NCBI RefSeq assembly: GCF_900102635.1 | Contig: NZ_FMZQ01000001.1 | Coordinates: 248,001 to 312,000 of the forward strand | Direction: 5' to 3' | DNA length: 64,000 nt | From: Ectopseudomonas chengduensis | Lineage (GTDB): Bacteria > Pseudomonadota > Gammaproteobacteria > Pseudomonadales > Pseudomonadaceae | Shown here: positions 16,718-26,227 of the stretch, piece after piece | How the letters are laid out: every line of letters begins with the position of its first letter | How positions within the stretch are numbered: position 1 is the stretch's first letter | Notes under the pieces: generated by a model | Databases searched by the model: none | The model's input: the letters and a program-made list of their open reading frames with translations, nothing else | Told to the model about the DNA's origin: nothing | Position numbers and translations under genes: made by a program

Positions 16718-16722
16718 CTGTT

Positions 16723-17700
16723 TTACGGCATCAAAATGGTCGAGCCGGTGGTCTGCCTTGAGCTCAGCGCATCCTGTGCGGCGGCGGCGTCCTTGAGCGC
16801 GTAGCGGTTGCTGATTTCCACCTGCAGCTTGCCGCTGGCGATCATGCCGAACAGGTCGTCGGCCATGGCCTGCAGGCGTTGCGCGCTGGTGGCGTAGCCG
16901 GCCAGGGTCGGGCGGGTGACGTACAGCGAGCCCTTCTGCGCGAGGATGCCCAGGTTGACGCCGGTTACCGCGCCCGAGGCATTGCCAAAGCTGACCAGCA
17001 GGCCGCGCGGTGCCACGCAGTCCAGCGAGGTTTCCCAGGTGTCCTTGCCGACGCCGTCGTAGACCACCGGGCACTTGGCGCCGTCGGTCAGTTCCAGTAC
17101 GCGCTGCACGACGTTTTCATGGCTGTAGTCGATGGTCGCCCAGGCACCCTGTTCCTTGGCCCGCGCCGCTTTCTCGGCCGAGCTGACGGTGCCGATCAAC
17201 TTCACACCCAGCGCTCTGGCCCATTGGCAGGCAAAGGAGCCGACACCGCCGGCCGCAGCGTGGAACAGGATGGTCTCGCCACCCTTGAGCTCATAGGTCT
17301 GGCGCAACAGGTACTGCACGGTCAGACCCTTGAGCATCACCGCAGCGGCCTGCTCGAAGCTGATGTTGTCCGGCAGTTTCACCAACTTGTCGGCGGGCAG
17401 CACGTGCAGTTCGCTGTAGGCGCCGAGCGGGCCGGTGGCGTAGGCGACGCGGTCACCGACTTTGAGGCCTTCGACCTCGCTGCCAATCGCCTCGACCACG
17501 CCGGCACCTTCGGTGCCCAGGCTCGACGGCAGCGCGGGCGGCTGATAGAGGCCGCTGCGGAAGTAGGTGTCGATGAAGTTCAGGCCGATGGCCCGGTTGG
17601 CCACGCGCACCTCGCGCGGGCCAGGTGCTGCCGGCTGGTAGTCACGGTACTGCAGCACGTCGCTGCCGCCGTGCTGGCTGAACTCGATACGCTTGGCCAT
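16723..17700 (-). CDS. qor: NADPH:quinone oxidoreductase (zeta-crystallin type)
   Basis: A 325-residue zinc-free medium-chain dehydrogenase/reductase that reduces quinones with NADPH. The N-terminal GroES-like domain begins MAKRIEFSQHGGSDVLQY and includes LGTEGAGVVEAIG. The nucleotide-binding domain carries ILFHAAAGGVGSFACQWA (AxxGxxG type). The structural-zinc cysteines of alcohol dehydrogenases are absent, as expected for Qor. The start is at 17700; the frame extends further but without a likely start. It is divergent from hemF, an arrangement conserved in P. aeruginosa. Confidence 0.95.
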   Translation of the reverse strand: MAKRIEFSQHGGSDVLQYRDYQPAAPGPREVRVANRAIGLNFIDTYFRSGLYQPPALPSSLGTEGAGVVEAIGSEVEGLKVGDRVAYATGPLGAYSELHVLPADKLVKLPDNISFEQAAAVMLKGLTVQYLLRQTYELKGGETILFHAAAGGVGSFACQWARALGVKLIGTVSSAEKAARAKEQGAWATIDYSHENVVQRVLELTDGAKCPVVYDGVGKDTWETSLDCVAPRGLLVSFGNASGAVTGVNLGILAQKGSLYVTRPTLAGYATSAQRLQAMADDLFGMIASGKLQVEISNRYALKDAAAAQDALSSRQTTGSTILMP

Positions 17701-17718
17701 CTCGGATTCCTTGTCTGA

Positions 17719-18765
<1,047 letters not shown>

Positions 18766-18769
18766 TCCT

Positions 18770-18827
18770 GTAGCCCGGATGCAATCCGGGACAGTTTATA
18801 GGCCGCCCCGGATTTCATCCGGGCTAC
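18770..18827. repeat. REPIN-like pair, GTAGCCCGGAT family, copy 2
   Basis: It has the same arms as 5472-5530 (GTAGCCCGGATGCAATCCGG and CCGGATTTCATCCGGGCTAC) with a different spacer. It begins five bases after the hemF stop. Confidence 0.9.
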
Positions 18828-18846
18828 GAACTGGCGCCATTTTCCC

Positions 18847-18906
18847 GTAGGAGACCGCTTGCGGGTGATCTGGCCCAGAGCGAATCGCCAGCAAGCTGGC
18901 TCCTAC
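18847..18906. repeat. REP-like pair, GTAGGAG family, before aroE
   Basis: GTAGGAGACCGCTTGCGGGTGA and CGCCAGCAAGCTGGCTCCTAC form imperfect inverted arms. It lies 20 bases after a REP of another family and 17 bases before the aroE start. Confidence 0.75.
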
Positions 18907-18922
18907 ACAAACAGGACTTTCC

Positions 18923-19744
18923 ATGGACCGCTACTGCGTCTTCGGCAACCCCATCGGCCACAGCAAATCGCCGCTGATCCACCGTCTGTTCGCCGAGCAA
19001 ACCGGCCAGGCGCTGACCTACGATGCACGCCTGGCGCCGCTGGATGACTTCGTTGGCGATGCCCGCGCCTTCTTCGCCGAAGGCCAAGGTGGCAACGTCA
19101 CCGTACCGTTCAAGGAAGAGGCCTTTCGCCTGGCCGACGAGCTGACCGAGCGTGCGCGTCGCGCCGGCGCGGTGAATACCCTGAAGAAACTGGCCGACGG
19201 CCGCCTGCTGGGCGACAACACCGACGGTGCCGGCCTGACTCGTGATCTGCAGGACAACGCTGGCTTCAGCCTGGCCGGCAAGCGCATCCTCGTGCTGGGT
19301 GCCGGCGGTGCCGTGCGCGGTGTGCTCGAACCCTTCCTGGCGCAGAAGCCGGCCGTGCTGGTGATCGCCAACCGTACCGTGGCCAAGGCCGAACAACTGG
19401 TGCGTGAATTCGCCGATCTCGGTCCGCTGGTCGCCGCTGGCTTCGACTGGATCGATGCGCCGGTGGACCTGATCGTCAACGGTACTTCCGCCAGCCTCGG
19501 TGGTGAGCTGCCGCCGATCGCGCCGAGCCTGATCCAGCCTGGTCATACCGTCTGCTACGACATGATGTACGGCCGTGAGGCGACCGCCTTCAACCGCTGG
19601 GCAGCCGAGCAGGGCGCGGCGCGCTGCCTGGACGGGCTGGGCATGCTGGTCGAGCAGGCGGCCGAGGCGTTCGAGCTGTGGCGTGGCGTGCGTCCGGACA
19701 CCGCGCCGGTGCTGGCTGAGCTGCGCCGTCAACTGGCGGGCTGA
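18923..19744 (+). CDS. aroE: Shikimate dehydrogenase
   Basis: A 273-residue NADP-dependent enzyme that reduces 3-dehydroshikimate to shikimate in aromatic amino-acid synthesis. The substrate site [14 protein letters not shown] is at residues about 6-19, [12 protein letters not shown] (catalytic Lys) at about 60 and [11 protein letters not shown] at about 101. The NADP loop is [12 protein letters not shown] near residue 126, and the C-terminus carries [17 protein letters not shown]. Length is standard. Two REP elements separate it from hemF, so co-transcription is uncertain. Confidence 0.98.
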   Translation: MDRYCVFGNPIGHSKSPLIHRLFAEQTGQALTYDARLAPLDDFVGDARAFFAEGQGGNVTVPFKEEAFRLADELTERARRAGAVNTLKKLADGRLLGDNTDGAGLTRDLQDNAGFSLAGKRILVLGAGGAVRGVLEPFLAQKPAVLVIANRTVAKAEQLVREFADLGPLVAAGFDWIDAPVDLIVNGTSASLGGELPPIAPSLIQPGHTVCYDMMYGREATAFNRWAAEQGAARCLDGLGMLVEQAAEAFELWRGVRPDTAPVLAELRRQLAG

Positions 19745-19803
19745 ACCTCAGCGTTCCCTGCGCCGCCAGGTGGGGTGCGCCGCGCGCACCGCCCGTATCT
19801 CAC

Positions 19804-21375
19804 TCAATCCTCGAACAACACCGGGCAGCGCTCGGCGCCTTCGAGCTTGAGAATTTCCTCCACCACTGGCGGCCGTGCCTGACGCATTACCAGGCTGCGT
19901 TTCAGCGCCTGCAGGCGGCGTGCCTCCTGATGCAGCATCTCCACGCCGGCATAGTCGATGAAGTTGATGTGCCGCGCGTCGATCACCAGGCGCTGCCCGC
20001 GGCTGCGCTGCAGCAACTGCTGAATGTACTGGCAGGCGCCGAAGAAGATCGAGCCCTCGATGCGCAGCACCTCGTCTTCGCCGTCCTGCCATAGGCGCAC
20101 GCGCGGCTGCGAGGTGCGCTTGAGGTAGAAGAACAACGAGGCCAACACGCCGGCGTAGATCGCCGTCTGCAGCTCCAGCACCAGGGTGGCGGCGAAGGTC
20201 AGCAGCATCACCATGAACTCGGAGCGGCTGACTCGACGTAGTGCACGGATCGCCGGCAGATCCACCAGGCCCCAGCAGATCAGCAGGATGCCGGCCGCCA
20301 TCACCGGCAGCGGGATATGCGTCAGCAGCGCTGCGCCGAACACCGCGAACAGCGCCACCAGCAGCGCCGAGAACACCCCGGCCAACGGCGTACGCGCGCC
20401 AGCCTGCAGGTTCAGCGCCGAGCGGGTGAAGGAGCCGGCCGACAGCGAGGCGGAGAACCACGGCCCGAGCATGTTCGACAGGCCCTGGGCGCGCACCTCC
20501 TGGTTGGCGTCGAGGAACTGGTGCGATTTCACCGCCAGCGCACGAGCGATGGACAGGCTGGTGACCAGCCCGAGCATGCCGCAGGCCACCGCTGCCGGTA
20601 GCAGGCGCAGCACGTCGTCGAGGTCGAAACTCAGCGCAGTCAGCGGTGGCAGGCCGCTGGTGAATGGTGCGACCAGGGCAATGTCAGCGGTGAAGCGCGC
20701 AGGCAGCAACCAGGCCAGCAGGCTGCCGCAGACCAGGCCGATCAGCAACGCAGGTGCCTTGGGCCAGAGCTTGCGCACGGCTACGCTGAGCAGCAGGGTG
20801 AAGGCCGCCAGGGCCAGACTCGGCCAGTGCGCCTCGGGCAGGTGCTGGCCGATCTGCAGCAGGCTGGTCAGGGCCGTGGGTTGGTTGGCGACCTCGACGC
20901 CGAGCAGATTGGGCATCTGCCCGATGGCGATCACCAGCGCCGCGCCGAGGGTGAAGCCGAGCACCACCGACTGCGAGACGAAGTTCACCAGGGCGCCGAA
21001 GCGCAGCATACCTAGCAGCCACTGGAACAGCCCGGCGAGAAAGGTCAGCAGCAGGATCAGGGCGATGAATTCGTCGCTGCCGATGCGCGCCATGGGGCTG
21101 ACGCTGGTGAACAGGACGATGGAGATCGCGGCGGTCGGCCCGCAGATCAGGTGCCAGGACGAGCCCCACAGACAGGCGATGATCACCGGCACGATGGCGG
21201 CGTACAGGCCGTATTCGGCGGGCAGGCCGGCAATCAGCGCGTAGGCCAGCGATTGCGGCAGGGCCAGGATGGCGCCGGTCAGGCCCACCAGCAGATCGTT
21301 GCCGAGGGTCTTGCGGCTGATGCCAGGCAACCAGCGGAGAAACGGCAGCAGGGTCTGTCGGTCAGGTAGGCGCAT
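19804..21375 (-). CDS. SulP-family anion transporter with STAS domain (choline-sulfate locus)
   Basis: A 523-residue inner-membrane SulP permease. About 10-12 hydrophobic segments are visible, with the family consensus LPQSLAYALIAGLPAEYGLYAAIVP near residue 38. A C-terminal STAS domain covers about residues 430-520 (LVIDARHINFIDYAGVEML). It is third in a minus-strand series betC-choX-sulP with gaps of about 50-60 bases, so an operon is likely. SulP proteins move sulfate, bicarbonate and related anions. Here it may import choline-O-sulfate or export the sulfate released by BetC. The P. aeruginosa counterpart has the same neighbours. The substrate is inference. Confidence 0.88.
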   Translation of the reverse strand: MRLPDRQTLLPFLRWLPGISRKTLGNDLLVGLTGAILALPQSLAYALIAGLPAEYGLYAAIVPVIIACLWGSSWHLICGPTAAISIVLFTSVSPMARIGSDEFIALILLLTFLAGLFQWLLGMLRFGALVNFVSQSVVLGFTLGAALVIAIGQMPNLLGVEVANQPTALTSLLQIGQHLPEAHWPSLALAAFTLLLSVAVRKLWPKAPALLIGLVCGSLLAWLLPARFTADIALVAPFTSGLPPLTALSFDLDDVLRLLPAAVACGMLGLVTSLSIARALAVKSHQFLDANQEVRAQGLSNMLGPWFSASLSAGSFTRSALNLQAGARTPLAGVFSALLVALFAVFGAALLTHIPLPVMAAGILLICWGLVDLPAIRALRRVSRSEFMVMLLTFAATLVLELQTAIYAGVLASLFFYLKRTSQPRVRLWQDGEDEVLRIEGSIFFGACQYIQQLLQRSRGQRLVIDARHINFIDYAGVEMLHQEARRLQALKRSLVMRQARPPVVEEILKLEGAERCPVLFED

Positions 21376-21433
21376 GATTCGGGTCGAGGGTGGGCCGCAG
21401 GCGACTCCACCCTACTCACTTGCCGCGGTTAAT

Positions 21434-22354
21434 TCAAAGCCGCGCCTTCACAGCGGCCAGACCGTCGCCACCGTCGCGGGTAGTGACGCCCTGCAGCCAG
21501 CCATCGAGTACCTGCGGGTTGGCCTGGAGCCAGGCCTTGATCGCGGCGTCGTTGCTGGCCTGTTTGCTCAGCACCTGATCCATGATGCTGTTCTCCATCT
21601 CCTGGGTGAAAGTCAGGTTGCTCAGCAGCTTGCCGACGTTGGGGCACTGCGCGGCGTAGCCCTTGCGCGCCAGGGTGTTGACCTGGCCGCTGTCGCCGAA
21701 ATACTTCTCGCCGCCTTTCAGGTACTTCATGTCGTACTGCACGTTCATCGGGTGTGGCGTCCAGCCGAGGAACACCACGAACTGGTCGCGTTTCACCGCG
21801 CGGCCGACCTGCACCAGCATCGCCTGTTCGCTGGACTCCACCAGCGTCCAGTCGCCCAGGCCGAATTCGTCGGCGGCGATCATCTGCCTGATCGACTCGT
21901 TGGCGGGTGAGCCGGAGGCGATGCCGTAGAGTTTCTTGCCGAACTTGTCGGCGTGCTTGTCGAGGTCGGCGAAGGTCTTCACCCCGGCCTCATAGGCATA
22001 GGTTGGTACGGCCAGTGTGTACTCGGTGCCTTCGAGGTTCTGCGCCAGCTTGTCCACTTCGCCGCTGGCGGCGAACTTGTCGTAATTGCTCTGCTGCGCC
22101 GGCATCCAGTTGCCGAGGAATACATCGACCTGGCCCTTCTGCAGGCCGGCGAAGATGATCGGCACGGCCAGGGTCTGGGTTTGCGCCTTGTAGCCCAGGC
22201 CGTCGAGCAGGAAGCTGGCGATGCCGTTGGTCACGGCGATGTCGCTCCAGCCCGGGTCACCCAGCTTGACCGTGGCACAGGCGGCGTCCTCGGCCCAGAC
22301 GTCGCCGGCGCTGGTGAGCGCTGCCGCGAGTAACAGCACACTGAATCGGTTCAT
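21434..22354 (-). CDS. choX: Choline ABC transporter substrate-binding protein (ChoX type)
   Basis: A 306-residue periplasmic binding protein. The signal peptide ends at GDVWA-ED. The OpuAC-type quaternary-ammonium fold follows, with VKLGDPGWSDIAVTNGIAS near residue 29, DVFLGNWMPAQ and FLGWTPHPMN, the last two being aromatic-box regions of choline binders. A strong AAGGAGAG precedes the start. It lies between betC and sulP, consistent with capture of choline or choline-O-sulfate. No cognate permease or ATPase gene is in the window, so it must share an ABC transporter encoded elsewhere, as orphan binding proteins do in P. aeruginosa. Confidence 0.88.
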   Translation of the reverse strand: MNRFSVLLLAAALTSAGDVWAEDAACATVKLGDPGWSDIAVTNGIASFLLDGLGYKAQTQTLAVPIIFAGLQKGQVDVFLGNWMPAQQSNYDKFAASGEVDKLAQNLEGTEYTLAVPTYAYEAGVKTFADLDKHADKFGKKLYGIASGSPANESIRQMIAADEFGLGDWTLVESSEQAMLVQVGRAVKRDQFVVFLGWTPHPMNVQYDMKYLKGGEKYFGDSGQVNTLARKGYAAQCPNVGKLLSNLTFTQEMENSIMDQVLSKQASNDAAIKAWLQANPQVLDGWLQGVTTRDGGDGLAAVKARL

Positions 22355-22403
22355 GGCGTCTCTCCTTTTTTCTTCTGGTTTGGGGGCGGCAGTGGGAAAA
22401 GGT

Positions 22404-23912
22404 TCATACCTGGGGAAAACGGGCGCGGCGTTCCAGGTCGTCGAGATCGATATGGTTGCGCATGTACTGTTGGCTGGCGTCGACCCAGGGCTGGTGATCC
22501 CAACTGGTCAGCTTGCCCTGGCTCAGTGCTTCGGCCACCAGGCGGCGACGGCGCTGGCTGGCCAGGGTGGCGGCGTGGATGGCCGGAATATCCCAGCGCT
22601 CGCGGGCCTCGGCCAGGAAGCCGGCGAGGATGCCCTTGTGCTCGCCGCACTCGGCCAGGTTCTGACGCTCGAGCGGGTCATTGTCCAGGTTGAATAGCAG
22701 CAGCGGGTCCTGTTCGGAATAGACGAACTTCCATGGCCCGCGGCGAATCATCATCAGCGGGCTGACCGTGCCTTCGGCCATGTATTCGCCGAGTACTTCG
22801 TCGTGGCCACCCTTGCCTTGCAGGTGCGGTAGCAGCGAGTGACCCTCCAGCTCCAGGCCCTGCTCGACCTGGCCGCCGGCCAGTTCCACCAGCGTTGGCA
22901 GCAGATCGAGAGTGGAGACCGACTGGCTGACCCGGCGCGCGGCGAAGCACTGCGGTGCATGCACCAGCAACGGCACGCGGGCGGACATTTCGAACCAGTG
23001 CATCTTGTACCAGAGGCCGCGCTCGCCAAGCATGTCGCCGTGGTCACCGGAGAAGACGATCAGGGTGTCCTCGGCCAGGCCGCATTCTTCAAGTGTCTTC
23101 AGCAGCTTGCCGATGTTGTCGTCGATATAGCTGCAGGCGCCGAAGTAGGCGCGGCGGGCGTCGCGGATCTTGTCCTCGGGCAGCGGTTTGTCCCACAGGT
23201 CGATGACCTTGAGCAGACGCTGCGAGTGCGGGTCCTGTTCGGTCTGCTCGATGTGCTGGCGCGGCATGGGAATGTCCACGCCCTCGTAGCGATCCCAGTA
23301 TTCGCGGGGGATGGTGTAGGGGTCATGCGGGTGGGTCATCGACACGGTCAGGCAGAACGGCTGATCCGGGGTCATGCGCACGTGGTCGTAGAGGTACTGG
23401 CGGGCCTTGAACACCACCTCCTCGTCGAAATCCAGCTGGTTGCTGCGCACGCAGGGGCCGGCCTGCAGCACCGAGGACATGTTGTGGTACCAACTGGCGC
23501 GCACGTCCGGCTCGTCCCAGTTCACCGCCCAGCCGTAGTCGGCGGGATAGATGTCGCTGGTCAGGCGCTCCTCGTAACCGTGCAACTGGTCCGGGCCGCA
23601 GAAGTGCATCTTGCCCGATAGCGCAGTGCGGTAGCCGAGGCGGCGCAGGTAATGGGCGTAAGTCGGCACATCGGCGGGGAAATCGGCGGCATTGTCATAG
23701 GCGCCGATCTTCGATGGCAGCCGCCCGCTGACCAGGGTGAAGCGCGACGGCGCGCAGAGCGGGCTGTTGCAGTAGGCCGAGTCGAACACCACGGCCTGCT
23801 CGGCCAGCTTCATCAGGTTGGGCATCTGCACCGGCGAGGCGGCGTCGTGCAGCGGCAGGATCGGCGCGGCCATCTGGTCGGCCATGATGAAGAGGATATT
23901 CGGGCGCTTCAT
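22404..23912 (-). CDS. betC: Choline sulfatase BetC
   Basis: A 502-residue type I sulfatase that hydrolyses choline-O-sulfate to choline and sulfate, feeding glycine betaine synthesis or sulfur and carbon supply. Metal-binding DQ residues occur in NILFIMADQMAAPILP. The sulfatase signature NSPLCAPSRFTLVSGR contains Cys53, the residue matured to formylglycine, and further metal ligands follow in FSGDHGDMLGERGLWYK. The C-terminal tail (WDHQPWVDASQQYMRN) is typical of BetC. There is no signal peptide, so it acts in the cytoplasm. It is first gene of the betC-choX-sulP series and divergent from the LysR gene. Confidence 0.95.
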   Translation of the reverse strand: MKRPNILFIMADQMAAPILPLHDAASPVQMPNLMKLAEQAVVFDSAYCNSPLCAPSRFTLVSGRLPSKIGAYDNAADFPADVPTYAHYLRRLGYRTALSGKMHFCGPDQLHGYEERLTSDIYPADYGWAVNWDEPDVRASWYHNMSSVLQAGPCVRSNQLDFDEEVVFKARQYLYDHVRMTPDQPFCLTVSMTHPHDPYTIPREYWDRYEGVDIPMPRQHIEQTEQDPHSQRLLKVIDLWDKPLPEDKIRDARRAYFGACSYIDDNIGKLLKTLEECGLAEDTLIVFSGDHGDMLGERGLWYKMHWFEMSARVPLLVHAPQCFAARRVSQSVSTLDLLPTLVELAGGQVEQGLELEGHSLLPHLQGKGGHDEVLGEYMAEGTVSPLMMIRRGPWKFVYSEQDPLLLFNLDNDPLERQNLAECGEHKGILAGFLAEARERWDIPAIHAATLASQRRRRLVAEALSQGKLTSWDHQPWVDASQQYMRNHIDLDDLERRARFPQV

Positions 23913-24012
23913 GGTGGCGGCTATTCCATACTATTGGTTTATGCGACAGTGCTGGCTCCATGATTCCGGTAGAACGGCAGCAGGGTAAACCCGGCTGTGA
24001 AACATGCCTCGG

Positions 24013-24027
24013 ATAAGCAGAGCTTAT
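24013..24027. promoter_or_regulatory. T-N11-A palindrome overlapping the LysR start codon
   Basis: ATAAGC-AGA-GCTTAT is a perfect inverted repeat with the LysR-type T-N11-A format. Its right arm includes the first bases of the regulator's ATG (24026). Binding there would block the regulator's own expression. It lies 101 bases from the divergent betC start. Confidence 0.55.
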
Positions 24028-24946
24028 GTTTAAAGCCATCGATGGGCTGTCGCTCGACGCGCTGCGGGTGTTCGAGTCGGCCGCGCGCCAGCTCAGTTTC
24101 ACCGCCGCCGCCAGTGAATTGGGCAGCAGCCAGCCGGCGATCAGCCAGCAGATCAAGCGTCTGGAGCAGCAACTGGCCACGCGCCTGTTCGATCGCGTCT
24201 ATCGGGGCATCGTGCTGACCGAGGCCGGCGAGCTGTTGTTGGCGCATGTGCAGGAAGGGCTGGCCAGCCTCGATGCCGGGCTCGTCGCCGTCACCGCGCG
24301 CCAGCAGCATGAAGTGCTGCAGGTGGCCACCGACTTCGCCTTCGCCGCCTACTGGTTGATGCCGCGCCTGCAGCGCTTCAACCGCCTGTACCCGGAGGTG
24401 GACGTCAGCCTGATCACCAGCGAGCGCGACCCGGCCACGGTACCCAGCGACATCGACGTGGCGATCCGTTTTGGCGACGGTCGTTTCAAGCATGGCGAAG
24501 CGCACCTGCTGTTCCGCGAAGAGGTGTTTCCGGTGTGCAGCCCGCGTCTGCTCGGCGAACGTCAGCTACCGCTGCCGACGGAGGTTCTGACCGAGCTGCC
24601 GCTGTTGCACCTGCGCCCCGAGCACCGCTCGCGCTGGTTCGACTGGGAGGGATTGTTCCGCGCCCTCGGCATCGCCAGCCTGCCGACACCCGGCGCGTTG
24701 CGTTTCGACAACTACACCCTGCTGATCCAGGCGGCGATTGCCGGGCAGGGCGTGGCCATCGGCTGGCGCCACCTGGTGGATGAACTTCTGGCTCAGGGGC
24801 TGCTCTGTCGTCTGGGTGAGGCCGAGGCGCATTCGGCGCGTGGCTATTACCTGGTGCTACCCGAGCGCAAGCGTCGCCAGCGCCTGACCGCGCGTTTCGT
24901 CGACTGGTTGCAGGCCGAGCTGGATTCGCCAGCAGCAACCGTTTGA
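24026..24946 (+). CDS. LysR-type regulator of choline-sulfate utilisation
   Basis: A 306-residue LysR-type protein. The N-terminal winged helix-turn-helix covers about residues 8-67 (LSLDALRVFESAARQLSFT, then ASELGSSQPAISQQIKRLEQ), followed by the effector-binding domain. It resembles the GcvA-like branch assigned to choline-sulfate operons, and its divergence from betC is the standard arrangement for a specific activator. Choline-O-sulfate or choline is the likely ligand (inference). A palindrome on its own start codon suggests autorepression. Confidence 0.88.
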   Translation: MFKAIDGLSLDALRVFESAARQLSFTAAASELGSSQPAISQQIKRLEQQLATRLFDRVYRGIVLTEAGELLLAHVQEGLASLDAGLVAVTARQQHEVLQVATDFAFAAYWLMPRLQRFNRLYPEVDVSLITSERDPATVPSDIDVAIRFGDGRFKHGEAHLLFREEVFPVCSPRLLGERQLPLPTEVLTELPLLHLRPEHRSRWFDWEGLFRALGIASLPTPGALRFDNYTLLIQAAIAGQGVAIGWRHLVDELLAQGLLCRLGEAEAHSARGYYLVLPERKRRQRLTARFVDWLQAELDSPAATV

Positions 24947-24956
24947 TCGGGCCATA

Positions 24957-24985
24957 CTGCAATAGCCAAGCGTGATCCTTATACT
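24957..24985 (+). promoter_or_regulatory. Possible sigma-70 promoter of pbpG
   Basis: CTGCAA at 24957, a 17-base spacer, and a good -10 TATACT at 24980-24985. The -35 is weak, and the pbpG start lies about 70 bases beyond the predicted transcript start. Confidence 0.4.
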
Positions 24986-25058
24986 GATCGCCGCCGCTCT
25001 AGCCGGTCGTTTTCCACGTCTGCCAGCGGCCCCCACACTCCAACCGGTGAAGTGAACC

Positions 25059-25961
25059 GTGAAACTCCGTCATTCGATTTTGGGCCTGCTGCTGTGCGGC
25101 AGCCTTGTTGTTTCGAACCTCCAGGCCGCGCCTGCCCAGCCGAAGCAGGAGCTGGCCGCCGGTAGTGCCTTGCTGATCGATCTGAAGACCGGCCAGGAGC
25201 TCTATTCCAGCAACCCGGACCTGCGCCTGCCGGTCGCCTCGGTCACCAAGCTGATGACCGCCATGGTGGTGCTCGACGCCAAGCTGCCGCTGGACGAGAT
25301 GCTGCCCATCACCATCCGCGACACCCAGGAAATGCAGGGTGTGTTCTCCCGCGTGCGCATCGGCAGTGAAATCACGCGCCGCGAAATGCTGCACCTGGCG
25401 CTGATGTCCTCGGAGAATCGCGCTGCCGCCAGTCTTGCGCACCATTACCCAGGTGGTCACGCCGCCTTCGTCGCAGCCATGAACGCCAAGGCCAAGGCGC
25501 TGGGCATGCACAGCAGCCACTTCGTCGAACCCACCGGCCTGTCCGAACTGAACGTCGCCACGGCCCGTGACCTGGCGCTGATGGTCAAGGCGGCCAACCA
25601 GTATCCGCTGATCCACCAGTTCAGCACCGACTCCGAAGCCACCGTGGCTTTCCGCAAGCCCAACTACACCCTGGGTTTTCGCAACACCAACGCCCTGGTG
25701 CGCAAGCCCGACTGGAACATCAACCTGAGCAAGACCGGCTTCACCAATGCCGCCGGTCGCTGCCTGGTGATGGCCACCACCATCGCCAACCGTCCGGTGG
25801 CCTTCGTGGTACTCGGTGCATTCGGCAAGTACACCCACATGGCCGACGCCAACCGCCTCAAGCGCTGGATGGAGACTGGCAAGGTCACCCCGGTGCCGGC
25901 TGCGGCGCTCAGCTACAAGCAGCAGAAGCTGGCCGAGTGGAGCCTGCAGGCCGCGCAGTAA
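25059..25961 (+). CDS. pbpG: D-alanyl-D-alanine endopeptidase PbpG (PBP7)
   Basis: A 300-residue periplasmic low-molecular-weight penicillin-binding protein of the S11 family, which cuts D-Ala-mesoDAP cross-links. A signal peptide ends near LQA-AP. The three active-site motifs are SVTK (Ser61, Lys64), SEN (Ser118-Asn120) and KTG in NLSKTGFT (about residue 225). It lacks the C-terminal beta domain and membrane anchor of DacA-type carboxypeptidases, as PBP7 does. The start is GTG at 25059. A rho-independent terminator at 26098 and two REP elements follow. Confidence 0.95.
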   Translation: MKLRHSILGLLLCGSLVVSNLQAAPAQPKQELAAGSALLIDLKTGQELYSSNPDLRLPVASVTKLMTAMVVLDAKLPLDEMLPITIRDTQEMQGVFSRVRIGSEITRREMLHLALMSSENRAAASLAHHYPGGHAAFVAAMNAKAKALGMHSSHFVEPTGLSELNVATARDLALMVKAANQYPLIHQFSTDSEATVAFRKPNYTLGFRNTNALVRKPDWNINLSKTGFTNAAGRCLVMATTIANRPVAFVVLGAFGKYTHMADANRLKRWMETGKVTPVPAAALSYKQQKLAEWSLQAAQ

Positions 25962-26004
25962 GACGCTGTGCACGCCCTGCAGGGCCAGCACGAGACGCAA
26001 AAGT

Positions 26005-26085
26005 GTAGGAGCCCCGCCTCGGGGGCGAAGCCTCGGACTTCTGCGTCGCCAGCCCCGTAGCATTCGCCGCGGGCGCGGCTCCTAC
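26005..26085. repeat. REP-like pair downstream of pbpG
   Basis: GTAGGAGCCCCGCCTCGGGGGC and a mirrored arm ending GCGGCTCCTAC flank a spacer of about 40 bases. Confidence 0.75.
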
Positions 26086-26097
26086 GCCGGCCATCGG

Positions 26098-26128
26098 AAA
26101 AAGGGCGACTCGATGAGTCGCCCTTTTC
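26098..26128 (+). terminator. Rho-independent terminator after pbpG
   Basis: Stem AAAGGGCGACTC/GAGTCGCCCTTT with a short GAT loop, with A-tract and T-tract on either side, so it could work in both directions. Confidence 0.85.
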
Positions 26129-26140
26129 GTTATGCCTGCC

Positions 26141-26199
26141 GTAGCCCGGATGCAATCCGGGGAACCCGCAGCTCAGGCCCCGGATTGCATCCGGGCTAC
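26141..26199. repeat. REPIN-like pair, GTAGCCCGGAT family, copy 3
   Basis: The arms GTAGCCCGGATGCAATCCGG and CCGGATTGCATCCGGGCTAC are fully complementary here, while copies 1 and 2 carry a T in place of one G. It lies between pbpG and the convergent LysR gene. Confidence 0.9.
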
Positions 26200-26227
26200 G
26201 GTCGATTTTCCTCAGTCGTGGTGTGCT

